A DNA stretch of 26,460 nucleotides from Pseudobdellovibrionaceae bacterium (GTDB lineage: Bacteria > Bdellovibrionota > Bdellovibrionia > Bdellovibrionales > Bdellovibrionaceae), in contig CANCBY010000010.1 in the NCBI GenBank assembly GCA_947374445.1, positions 1-26,460 of the forward strand, in the 5' to 3' direction. Both the position numbers and the translations under genes were made by a program. A model generated the notes under the pieces. That model did not search any database and was not told the DNA's origin. It saw only the letters and a program-made list of their open reading frames with translations. How positions within the stretch are numbered: the first letter of the stretch is position 1; every line of letters starts with the position of its first letter. This document shows, one piece after another, positions 1 to 6,857 of this stretch.

Positions 1-242
1 GAAGTTTGGCACTCATCTTTAGAACTCACTTCTTGGCTAATTTTAAACTCTTCAGGATTGCCATACTGGCGCAAAAGAACATTTGCTTTTGAGAGCAAAT
101 CAGCCCCGCTATGATTCTCTAAACGAGCAAATTCCGAAGTCGATTTTTCGCCATTTGTGCTAGCACGTGATGCCAGCGTAAAGCTCAAAACCATCATCAC
201 AGAAAGCGTCGCCCAGATAACTTTTTTTACATTTGATCGCAT
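1..242 (-). CDS. Exported protein of unknown function, N-terminal part only
   Basis: Reading leftward from an ATG at 242, the frame stays open to the window edge (80 codons), so the C-terminus is missing. The start is supported by an AGGAG ribosome binding site about seven bases upstream. The N-terminus is a typical Sec signal: basic MRSNVKK, a hydrophobic core (VIWATLSVMMVLSFTLA), then a small-residue cleavage region near SRAS. The visible mature part is polar, contains a stretch LLSKANVLLRQYGNPEEF and one cysteine near the edge. I do not recognise a family. It is divergent from the small exported protein at 526, and the two share an intergenic region with a strong dyad. Confidence 0.75.
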   Translation of the reverse strand, partial: MRSNVKKVIWATLSVMMVLSFTLASRASTNGEKSTSEFARLENHSGADLLSKANVLLRQYGNPEEFKISQEVSSKDECQT

Positions 243-337
243 AAAATCTCCTTTTTAGAATTTCAATTTAATCTATACAACTACCCTATGCGGAGTTGAT
301 GCCAACATGGGGACCATCCTAGCAGCGCTTGCCCCCT

Positions 338-364
338 AAAAGTGTCACTTTTTTTGACACTTTT
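338..364. promoter_or_regulatory. Perfect 10-bp inverted repeat, operator candidate
   Basis: AAAAGTGTCA (338-347) and TGACACTTTT (355-364) are perfect inverted copies separated by seven bases. The dyad lies in the intergenic region between two divergent exported-protein genes. Its right arm contains the TTGACA of a candidate rightward promoter. The stem is too AT-rich and badly placed for a terminator. A repressor operator is the simplest reading; this is inference. Confidence 0.5.
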
Positions 365-381
365 ATAGCGAGCGATACAAA
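354..381 (+). promoter_or_regulatory. Candidate sigma70-type promoter
   Basis: TTGACA at 354-359 is followed by a 16-base spacer and TACAAA at 376-381 (4 of 6 matches to the -10 consensus). It points to the gene at 526 with an implied leader of roughly 135 bases. The -35 box overlaps the right arm of the dyad at 338-364. Confidence 0.35.
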
Positions 382-525
382 TCTGAAATTCGGCAAGAGC
401 GACGTTGGGCGACTCTATGTAAAGTTTATTGGCACAGCTTTTACCTTCAAATCTATTGATCTCAATTTGAGACTGGCTCGATTCAAGCACATGTAACTCA
501 TTTGAACAAAACACAAGGAGACTCG

Positions 526-840
526 ATGAAACTCAAAATCTATTTTTTAACAGTATTGCTCTTATCTCCACTAACAAGCTTCGCTCAAACAGCAAGTGAA
601 GAGACATTAACCTTTATTGAGGCCATAAAAAAAGGCTCCTGCGAGGCCCGTCTTGAAAAATTGCTTGATATCAATGAAGACTACTCTCGCCTGTCAAATG
701 CAGCGACTCATCGCCTTGAATCCAATAGCTCGGATAAAGTTGGGATTAAGTATTTTGAACTAGCCGACAAGAAATACGAAAAAATGAGGGCCCTTGTTGA
801 CTTGATTAAAACAGATTGCCTTAAAAGCCAAAAACCGTAA
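526..840 (+). CDS. Small exported protein of unknown function
   Basis: The protein has 104 residues. The ATG at 526 is chosen because AAGGAG (515-520) lies five bases upstream; a longer in-frame TTG start at 502 would put extra residues ahead of the signal peptide. Residues 1-20 form a clear Sec signal (MKLKIYFLTVLLLSPLTSFAQ, cleavage after the Ala-Gln region). The mature part is about 84 residues, mostly helical in character, with two cysteines (GSCEARLEKLL and KTDCLKS) that could form a disulfide in the periplasm. No family is recognised. It lies downstream of the dyad and promoter candidate at 338-381. Confidence 0.75.
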   Translation: MKLKIYFLTVLLLSPLTSFAQTASEETLTFIEAIKKGSCEARLEKLLDINEDYSRLSNAATHRLESNSSDKVGIKYFELADKKYEKMRALVDLIKTDCLKSQKP

Positions 841-1037
841 TTTCGCTGGCAATCTTTGAGCATTTCCTTGGACCAACAATTGTCGACAGGCCGTGAAATA
901 TTTTCTTACTGAAGCCGCTCAGCTCTCGAAAAAACGCCGCTCCCGTGGCATCGGAATTGAACATAAGTGAGATAGAAGAACCTGATTACGACCTTAGAAC
1001 TTTCTCACGAAAGTCTGCAAATGAGAATGAGGATGCT

Positions 1038-1568
1038 ATGAACAAAGCCTTTGTAAATGCTCGAATGAATCTCTTACTGCTGGTGGCGGGATTTGCCCTG
1101 ATACTCACCGCCCTTTCTGCACTTGCGGAAGCTCCTGCTTTTGAACTGCAGTGTCGTCAGAAAGCCAAAGAAGTGGCCGCTGAAACTTATCGCGGCTGCG
1201 TGACTGAAAATCGCAAGGTTCAAATTGAGCAGCTCAAGAATGATTACCAGCAAAAGCTGAAATCACTCAAAGACGAGTATGAAGGCGAAATCAAAAAAAT
1301 GAGTGGCTCACGTCGTAACAGCGAAGGCTCTGCCAATGTAAATGCTCCGGCGGCCTCAAGTTCAGTTGTAGTTTCTGCTCCGGTTGCTAAAAAATCATCG
1401 CGCACCACGACTCGAAGCTCAGCTCTTAGAAGCCTGCCATCGAAAAGCACTAGCGATGATATGAATGTTCGCTTGCACTCACAAGCCCACGATGACTCCT
1501 CGATGGACATTCCTGAGCCAATCCCAGTCGAGAGCGCCCCTGCCGCGGATTCAGATTCAGGCGTCTAA
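1038..1568 (+). CDS. Single-TM protein with coiled coil and Ser/Ala-rich tail
   Basis: The frame is open from a GTG at 945 (207 residues), but I favour the ATG at 1038 (176 residues). A TGAGGA stretch lies just ahead of it, and this start places a signal or anchor helix (residues about 11-28, LLLLVAGFALILTALSALA) at the N-terminus. The 945 start has no visible ribosome binding site and would add 31 acidic residues. After the helix comes a heptad-rich segment (KVQIEQLKNDYQQKLKSL...) likely to be a coiled coil, then a low-complexity Ser/Ala/Thr region and an acidic C-terminus. The function is unknown; an envelope-anchored structural role is only a guess. Its stop overlaps that of the convergent GDPD gene by four bases. 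Confidence 0.65.
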   Translation: MNKAFVNARMNLLLLVAGFALILTALSALAEAPAFELQCRQKAKEVAAETYRGCVTENRKVQIEQLKNDYQQKLKSLKDEYEGEIKKMSGSRRNSEGSANVNAPAASSSVVVSAPVAKKSSRTTTRSSALRSLPSKSTSDDMNVRLHSQAHDDSSMDIPEPIPVESAPAADSDSGV

Positions 1569-2356
1569 TTTATTACCTGATCGCTAATAATACTCAAACA
1601 GCCCTTTTCAAGAAGGGCTGTTGCTTTTTGAGGGTCATTCACGGTCCAGACCGCAACCGGAACGCCTTTGTTACGCCAAAACTGAAGAACTTCGTCAGTC
1701 GCCATATTTTCACTGAGATGCAACACGTGAAATTTTAAAAATGGCAATAGCCACATCTCTCGTAAAAAAAGATAATCCAAATCTTCGGCAACCAAAAGCG
1801 CCAGCGGCAAACGCTCTGTCATGAGACTCATTCTCCATAGAGAAAATGGATTAAAACTTGATATAAGCACACGGTCCCAAGCTTGAGTTTTCTCAATCAC
1901 CTGAAGAACTTTGCGCTCCAAAGGCTCATCAATTATTCGCGAAGTTTTAAGCTCGATATTAATTTTTTGAGGAATATCTAGACTCAGCAAAACTTGCTCG
2001 AGTGAAGGGGCACCTGTTCGTTTTTGAATCTCTAAAAAATCTAAGTCTTGAACTAAATCCGAAGATCCTGAAGGTCGGCCCAAACGCGACAAGTTCTCGT
2101 CATGAAAAACCACCGGGATCAAATCTTTTGAGAGCCGAACATCCAGCTCGATCATTTCGGCCCCATTTTGCAAAGCCGCACGAAATGCCGCAAGAGTGTT
2201 TTCTTGGCACCCCTGCTGGCAATAACCTCGATGAGCTTGCCAGCGCGGAATGCTCAAGGCTCCCTCGGGCCATACCTGGGGGCGGGCCAAGGTTTTCGTT
2301 AGCCAAGTTGTCAGTGCGATAGCTGAGGCTGATCTCTTGTGCCCGAGAGTTTCCAT
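1565..2356 (-). CDS. Glycerophosphodiester phosphodiesterase family protein
   Basis: This 263-residue protein has the GDPD TIM-barrel pattern: HRG near residue 42, ENT at 52-54, the metal-binding E-L-D at 70-72, the catalytic-type HDENLSR at 85, and the late strand VAVWTVNDP. Family members hydrolyse glycerophosphodiesters to glycerol 3-phosphate and an alcohol in a divalent-metal-dependent way. There is no signal peptide; about 35 residues precede the first motif. The ATG at 2356 lies inside the 3' end of the upstream AsmA-like gene (46-bp overlap), so translation is probably coupled. An AAGGAAA stretch sits about ten bases ahead of the ATG. It is the last gene of the apparent greA, AsmA-like, GDPD cluster, and its stop overlaps the convergent gene. 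The substrate is unknown. Confidence 0.88.
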   Translation of the reverse strand: METLGHKRSASAIALTTWLTKTLARPQVWPEGALSIPRWQAHRGYCQQGCQENTLAAFRAALQNGAEMIELDVRLSKDLIPVVFHDENLSRLGRPSGSSDLVQDLDFLEIQKRTGAPSLEQVLLSLDIPQKINIELKTSRIIDEPLERKVLQVIEKTQAWDRVLISSFNPFSLWRMSLMTERLPLALLVAEDLDYLFLREMWLLPFLKFHVLHLSENMATDEVLQFWRNKGVPVAVWTVNDPQKATALLEKGCLSIISDQVIN

Positions 2357-4335
2357 TTTTTAACTTTTCCTTTTTCAACAGTCTGAATCTGACCGAAAAC
2401 TTCGCTCTTGTGATTCCATCCACCCGACGACTGAAGTCGAAACTGATCTGCAACCATATCAAACGAATTCCATTCAAAATTTTGCAAAGACTTTGTCTTA
2501 AATTGACTCGATACTTTCTTGTAATCGGATGGGATCTGCAACTCTGAAAAATTAGCCTTGAACTGCGAAATTAGTTTTGTAAAAACCTGAGCGCTTTCGA
2601 GATGCAAAGCGGCTGCACTAAAATCCACCTGAAAGTCTTCTCCCCGAGTAGAAAACAAAAACTGCGGCTTTGTCATTTTCAAGCCCTCGATTTCAACCTG
2701 TTCTCCGCGCAGACTTCCATCCAACTGCTTGAGCTCGCCTTGCACCAAATGACTTTTAATTTTTGCTTGAAGCTTTTCTGCAACGCCATGACCTGTGACA
2801 AGCTTTTGAACTTTAGGGGCTAGCGTAAGCTTTTCAATATCAAAATTCAGGTAGAGATCTTTCCAATCCTTATCAGAAGAGAGACTAGCTTTACCTTTAA
2901 ATTCACCATCTTTGATATTGATTTTTGAAATGTCGCCTGTCCATCGCCCCTGATCAAAAACCAAATCTCCAGCCACTTCAGAGAAAACTTGGACCTCACG
3001 TTGTCCTCGATTTGAAAAAATCATTTCAAGTCCCTGTTGCTGCCCTGAAAGTCGAACCGACTGATTGGAATTGAGCTCTGCCCGCCCATTAAAAAGCCCC
3101 AAAGACCCCAGAGCGGGACTTGGATGCGGGCGATTCAAAAACAACAGAAGATTTTTAAGATCAATATCTTTTAGATTGAATACCACCGGATCAAAAACCA
3201 CTGGAGTCCACTTTTTTATTTCGGCATTCTCGAGAGAGATCTCGCCTAGATCGCCTTCTACTTTAAGATCTTTGATCCGAAGTGGCGTTGCACTCATGTT
3301 ATTTAATTTTCCCTTGGCCTCAAACTGCCCCGAAAGCCAAGTCTGACGACCATTAAAGTCTGAAACCATTACCTTGTATTTTTTCAAAACAGGAAACACT
3401 TGGCTCAACGGAATGTGCCGAAGCTCACCAGCCAATTGCAATTCGTGGCTAACACTTTCTTCGCTCAAGGTAAAATCGTACTGCCCCTCACGCCAGCTGC
3501 CATGAATCCGAGAGGCTATCTGCGGATGCTGGGTTTCATCGTAGGTCAAATCAATGCGCGCATGAGAAGAATAGTCTCCTGAAAGAGTTTCTCCGCCTAA
3601 ATCCAAATTGCTTTTGAGATTATAGATCTTGGGCGACTCTGAGCGCACATGCAGGTCCAAATCTAAAAGCTCAAAGCTCGTGAATGGCAGCGGAAGATAA
3701 TTTACTTTTAATCTATTTATAGAAACGAATTGAATGTCCGATGGAGCCTGAGACTTCGTGTTTTTTTCTTGTTTCAATATAGTTTGACCAGCAGTTTGGC
3801 CAGTAGCATGACCTGCCAGAGCTGAAAAATTATCAGCTCCAGAAGTCCCACCCACAATTCCTGACACAACCGAAGCGCTGTCTTTTTTTTCATCCAGTGG
3901 ACAGTCTTTCATTTCATTGCGCAGAAGTAGAATCATCGTATCAACTTGAACTTCATGAAAAAAAGGTCTTCCGGCGAGAAGATCACCCAAAGAGATTGGA
4001 AAGCGAATTTCATTGATCTCAGCGTCGGGGCTTAGCAGGCATTTTTTATTAACGTCGATATGAACATTTTTAAGGACGACGGAAAAGTCAGGGACCACGC
4101 CTCGAGCCAAACTAAAGCTGGCCTGATCAATGTTTACACGAATTCCTTCGCCCAACCTCTGGGCCGCTTCTTCGACTCGAGATCTAATTTTTTCAGGAGC
4201 AAGCGCACCACGAACAACCAAACCTAAGGCGACCGCAAAAAAAATTCCGACAAGGCTGGTTGCCAACCCTGACTGCTCGGTCACCAAAAGTGAGTCTGAA
4301 TTTGAATTGTTTTTCTGCGAAGGAGAAAGAGCCAT
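2311..4335 (-). CDS. AsmA/DUF748-like envelope protein
   Basis: The 674-residue protein has a short cytoplasmic N-terminus (about 25 polar residues), one membrane helix (LATSLVGIFFAVALGLVVRGAL), then a long periplasmic region. That region is rich in beta-strand and repeats the pattern of short lipophilic strands with terms such as DLDLHVRSESP and LKNVHIDV that is typical of AsmA/TamB/YhdP-type proteins. Such proteins form long hydrophobic-groove structures and have been linked to lipid traffic or outer-membrane homeostasis. The family assignment rests on overall character, not a diagnostic motif. It follows greA on the same strand by 36 bases, and its start is preceded by a hairpin that contains the only AGGG. 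The next gene, GDPD, overlaps its 3' end, which is suggestive of an envelope lipid role. Confidence 0.7.
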   Translation of the reverse strand: MALSPSQKNNSNSDSLLVTEQSGLATSLVGIFFAVALGLVVRGALAPEKIRSRVEEAAQRLGEGIRVNIDQASFSLARGVVPDFSVVLKNVHIDVNKKCLLSPDAEINEIRFPISLGDLLAGRPFFHEVQVDTMILLLRNEMKDCPLDEKKDSASVVSGIVGGTSGADNFSALAGHATGQTAGQTILKQEKNTKSQAPSDIQFVSINRLKVNYLPLPFTSFELLDLDLHVRSESPKIYNLKSNLDLGGETLSGDYSSHARIDLTYDETQHPQIASRIHGSWREGQYDFTLSEESVSHELQLAGELRHIPLSQVFPVLKKYKVMVSDFNGRQTWLSGQFEAKGKLNNMSATPLRIKDLKVEGDLGEISLENAEIKKWTPVVFDPVVFNLKDIDLKNLLLFLNRPHPSPALGSLGLFNGRAELNSNQSVRLSGQQQGLEMIFSNRGQREVQVFSEVAGDLVFDQGRWTGDISKINIKDGEFKGKASLSSDKDWKDLYLNFDIEKLTLAPKVQKLVTGHGVAEKLQAKIKSHLVQGELKQLDGSLRGEQVEIEGLKMTKPQFLFSTRGEDFQVDFSAAALHLESAQVFTKLISQFKANFSELQIPSDYKKVSSQFKTKSLQNFEWNSFDMVADQFRLQSSGGWNHKSEVFGQIQTVEKGKVKKWKLSGTRDQPQLSH

Positions 4336-4336
4336 C

Positions 4337-4353
4337 CCTTATAAGCTATAAGG
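4337..4353 (-). promoter_or_regulatory. Hairpin covering the start region of the AsmA-like gene
   Basis: CCTTATA and TATAAGG are perfect 7-bp inverted copies with a 3-base loop. In the minus-strand mRNA the 3' arm plus one base (TATAAGGG) directly precedes the ATG at 4335. The AAGGG, the only ribosome-binding-like sequence nearby, would be paired in the stem. This could make translation depend on ribosomes arriving from greA; that is inference. Confidence 0.4.
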
Positions 4354-4371
4354 AAAAGCTCCATCCGTGAA

Positions 4372-4887
4372 TTATTTAAATAGAAATTTGAGGACTTCGT
4401 ATTCTTTCTCGCCTTTAGGACTATGAACAACAACGACGTCCTCGACCCGCTTGCCAATGAGAGCACGAGCAATAGGAGACATGATCGAAATGCGCCCCTG
4501 CTTAACATCCGCCTCGTCGACCCCGACGATTTGATAGGTGACTTCATCATCTTCTTCGAGATCTTTTAAGGTCACCGTGGCACCGAAAACAACACGGTCT
4601 GACTTAATATCCGCAGGATTAACGACTTCGCCGCCAGCAATTTTTGCCTGGATCTCAGAAATACGACCTTCGATCATTGCCTGACGCTCTTTAGCAGCAT
4701 CGTACTCAGCATTTTCACTGATATCGCCGTGAGCTCTTGCATCTTCAATTGCACGAATAACTGCAGGACGTTCCTCTTGCATTAAACGCTTGAGCTCAGC
4801 ATCGAGCAAAGCCTTGCCACGCACAGTGATTGGCATTTTATCTGCCATGAGTCCGCCTGAATTTGTTCCTGATGCATCATTTGCCAT
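4372..4887 (-). CDS. greA: Transcription elongation factor GreA
   Basis: GreA binds the RNA polymerase secondary channel and stimulates cleavage of backtracked RNA. The protein has an N-terminal coiled coil with the family tip motif GDISENAEYDAAKERQ, whose acidic residues position the catalytic metal, followed by the FKBP-like C-terminal domain (GATVTLKDLEEDDEVTYQIVGVDEAD ... SPIARALIGKR, given here in pieces). At 171 residues it is slightly longer than the usual about 158 because of a Gly/Ser/Asn-rich N-terminal extension of 14 residues before MADKMPIT. The longer start at 4887 is favoured because GGAGGT lies four bases upstream. The stretch before the internal ATG is weaker. It is divergent from the NrnA-type gene and first in the cluster with the AsmA-like and GDPD genes. 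Confidence 0.95.
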   Translation of the reverse strand: MANDASGTNSGGLMADKMPITVRGKALLDAELKRLMQEERPAVIRAIEDARAHGDISENAEYDAAKERQAMIEGRISEIQAKIAGGEVVNPADIKSDRVVFGATVTLKDLEEDDEVTYQIVGVDEADVKQGRISIMSPIARALIGKRVEDVVVVHSPKGEKEYEVLKFLFK

Positions 4888-5033
4888 AAGGACCTCCGAA
4901 AAACCTTAATTTTTACACGATGCGCGGAGGACTCTGCAAGCCCCCTTTTGTAATCTTATGACGCGACACATAATTAACCTGGCCTCCACAACTCTAGGGC
5001 GGAACTCTAGACTGTATCCTTCGGGGAGCCTCA

Positions 5034-6029
5034 TTGAAAAATCTTGTTGAGCGAATTAAAGCGGCCAATTCAATTATCTTATCAACCCACCGGCAGTGCG
5101 ACGGCGATGGCCTCGGGGCTGAGCTCGGACTCTTTCATGCCTTAAAGAAAATGGGAAAGAATGTCCAAGTTATCAACGTGGATTCTACTCCTAAAAAATA
5201 TAAATTCCTCAACGCCGATCAACACATTCAATATTTTGAAAGCAATTCGAAATTGCCAGCTCACGCCGACCTGGCTTTGATTTTTGATACCAATGATGAG
5301 CGCCTTATGGCTCCTCTGTTTGCTCCGCTCAAAAAGATCACAAAGACCATCGCCTTTGTGGATCACCATCCGGTCTTGCTCAAGGGACCTCGCCCCTCTG
5401 TGGAGTCCTTCATTGATACCAATGCTGCCAGCACCGGAGAACTCGCATTTCAATTGATCAAAATGTTGGGAGTAACACTCGACCGCGAAATTGCTCGCTG
5501 TATCTACACCAGTATCACTTTTGACACTCAACTTTTTCGTTTTATTCGCAACTCCCCATCGTCGCATAAGATTGCGGCAGAACTGATGGAGCAGCCGATT
5601 GATGTGCCGTTGATTCACAAATCTTTGTTCGGCAACCAAACCGTTCAAAAAATGGCCTTCTTAGCCAAAACATTGGGCCAAATAGAATATTACTGCGACG
5701 GCAATCTGGCTATTCTCAAGTTGCGTGACGAGGACCTCTTTCACTACAACCTAGAGCCTGATGAATCCCGAGATGTGATCGACATGTTGATGAATATTGA
5801 AACCCTTGAGGCGGCGGCTCTGTTTCGACAAGATGCCGATAATGAGTTTAAACTTTCACTTCGCAGCAAAGGTTTGATCGAAGTTATTGGCGTAGCAGAA
5901 AATTTTGGCGGCGGAGGGCATATCTTTGCAGCCGGCGCCTCTGTGCGTGGTGATTTTGAGGTTATCAAAACCCAGGTTGTAGAAGAACTTTCAGCCTTAC
6001 TAGGGCAGAAAAAAAAGACCGGCAGTTGA
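5034..6029 (+). CDS. nrnA: DHH/DHHA1 phosphoesterase, NrnA-type oligoribonuclease/pAp phosphatase
   Basis: This 331-residue protein has the DHH catalytic motifs: H19 with D23 and D25 (STHRQCDGDGLG), D85 (IFDTND), D110-H111-H112 (VDHH) and a later TFDTQ aspartate. The DHHA1 substrate-binding domain ends with GGGGH near residue 290. NrnA proteins degrade short RNA oligonucleotides and dephosphorylate 3'-phosphoadenosine 5'-phosphate using Mn2+. Length and motif spacing fit NrnA rather than RecJ or polyphosphatase. The start is TTG at 5034 with GGGGAG (5023-5028) five bases upstream; no ATG fits ahead of the first motif. It stands alone on the plus strand, divergent from greA. The symbol is by family; the substrate is untested. 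Confidence 0.88.
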   Translation: MKNLVERIKAANSIILSTHRQCDGDGLGAELGLFHALKKMGKNVQVINVDSTPKKYKFLNADQHIQYFESNSKLPAHADLALIFDTNDERLMAPLFAPLKKITKTIAFVDHHPVLLKGPRPSVESFIDTNAASTGELAFQLIKMLGVTLDREIARCIYTSITFDTQLFRFIRNSPSSHKIAAELMEQPIDVPLIHKSLFGNQTVQKMAFLAKTLGQIEYYCDGNLAILKLRDEDLFHYNLEPDESRDVIDMLMNIETLEAAALFRQDADNEFKLSLRSKGLIEVIGVAENFGGGGHIFAAGASVRGDFEVIKTQVVEELSALLGQKKKTGS

Positions 6030-6109
6030 GTTATTTGATTTTTTTATTTGCAGGTAATTTGTGGCTCGCGCATATAATCTATTTAGCAAGCTACTCGAAA
6101 GAGGTTTGA

Positions 6110-6388
6110 TTGGGGCAACACCCGAATTCCAAACGTAAAAATAAATCCGAAATTGTTTGTCGATGCAATAATATTTCGCGCAAGGCAATCGAAGAGGCTA
6201 TCCAGCAAGGTGCAGACACCATGAATAAAATCTATGATTGCACAACGGCTGGGGTAGGCCCCTGTGGCGGCTCTTGCCGAAGAAAAATCGGCCCACTACT
6301 TGAAGGCTTTTTAGAGAACGGCAAATTTCCGGATGGACCATTGGAAGATCCAAAAATAATTGAGTTTTTAAATAAAAACAAAAAATAG
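6110..6388 (+). CDS. BFD-like [2Fe-2S]-binding protein
   Basis: The protein has 92 residues. After a basic N-terminus, C17 and C19 (VCRCNNIS) open a bacterioferritin-associated-ferredoxin (BFD) fold, closed by GVGPCGGSC (C52 and C56). BFD domains bind a [2Fe-2S] cluster with four cysteines in a CxC ... CxxC arrangement; here the second pair reads CxxxC, and another cysteine (C44) is present, so the fourth ligand is uncertain. The C-terminal 35 residues extend past the usual BFD domain. The start is TTG at 6110, with GAGG (6101-6104) five bases upstream. It is convergent with the second BFD-domain gene, whose stop is only 16 bases away. A role in iron storage or Fe-S electron transfer is the family expectation. 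Confidence 0.82.
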   Translation: MGQHPNSKRKNKSEIVCRCNNISRKAIEEAIQQGADTMNKIYDCTTAGVGPCGGSCRRKIGPLLEGFLENGKFPDGPLEDPKIIEFLNKNKK

Positions 6389-6404
6389 CAAAACTCCGAA
6401 GAGC

Positions 6405-6812
6405 CTATTTGATCAAACCACGCCAACGAAGAATTTTTTCAACTTCGGGCCGACAGGTCCCACAGGCCGTGCTCGCCGAAGTCAAACGACTCACCTGCTC
6501 GGTGGTGTGCGCTCCGGCTAGTATCGCCTGATCCACTTTATGGGTCGTAACCGATCGACAATGACAAAGCTCATCGTGAGGGTAAGGAAATTGCCAAGAA
6601 CCTCGCTGCTTCTCAAGAGCTTCCTTGAGCAACAATGAGCTGTGATCGCCCTGTGCCGGCATTGGCCACTGCGATGAATCCACACCATACTCCTTGCGAT
6701 ACTTTCGCAAAAGATCCAGGGTGGCCGAACAGCCAACGACTTTGAGATAACTCGCATCCTCAGTATCGAGCTCAATAAGATCTTGAGCCTCAATTTCAGC
6801 ACGGCATTTCAT
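6405..6812 (-). CDS. Protein with C-terminal BFD-like [2Fe-2S] domain
   Basis: The 135-residue protein ends in a canonical BFD domain: CHCRSVTTHKVDQAIL near residues 83-98 and CGTC near 117-120, giving the expected CxC and CxxC ligand pairs. The first about 80 residues are a separate segment I do not recognise; it contains two cysteines (C3, and VVGCSATLDLLRKY), which could be a metal or thiol site. The ATG at 6812 has no convincing ribosome binding site, but an AT-rich TATAAAT stretch lies just upstream, so it may have its own promoter. It follows the epimerase-SRPBCC gene by 45 bases on the same strand, separated by a perfect 7-bp hairpin. It faces another BFD gene tail to tail. Confidence 0.8.
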   Translation of the reverse strand: MKCRAEIEAQDLIELDTEDASYLKVVGCSATLDLLRKYRKEYGVDSSQWPMPAQGDHSSLLLKEALEKQRGSWQFPYPHDELCHCRSVTTHKVDQAILAGAHTTEQVSRLTSASTACGTCRPEVEKILRWRGLIK

Positions 6813-6828
6813 ACTATTTATATTAGCT

Positions 6829-6847
6829 GTTTTTCGCGAAGAAAAAC
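6829..6847. repeat. Perfect 7-bp inverted repeat between epimerase and BFD genes
   Basis: GTTTTTC (6829-6835) and GAAAAAC (6841-6847) flank GCGAA. On the minus strand this hairpin lies 11 bases after the epimerase stop and 16 bases before the BFD-domain ATG. It could be a weak attenuator, a processing site or an operator. The stem is AT-rich, so terminator strength is doubtful. Confidence 0.4.
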
Positions 6848-6857
6848 ATGGATTATT

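Noticed and set aside
281..514. 77-codon minus-strand frame in the intergenic region before the gene at 526
   Set aside because: It covers the dyad and promoter candidate, lacks a ribosome site and has no signal or domain character.
4888..5033. Possible promoters in the greA/nrnA divergent region (TTGTAA...CATAAT; TTGCAG...TAAAAA)
   Set aside because: Spacers of 15 and 18 bases and weak boxes give no reliable choice.
5142..5648. 168-codon minus-strand frame inside nrnA
   Set aside because: It lies opposite well-conserved DHH motifs, and its translation shows no domain character.
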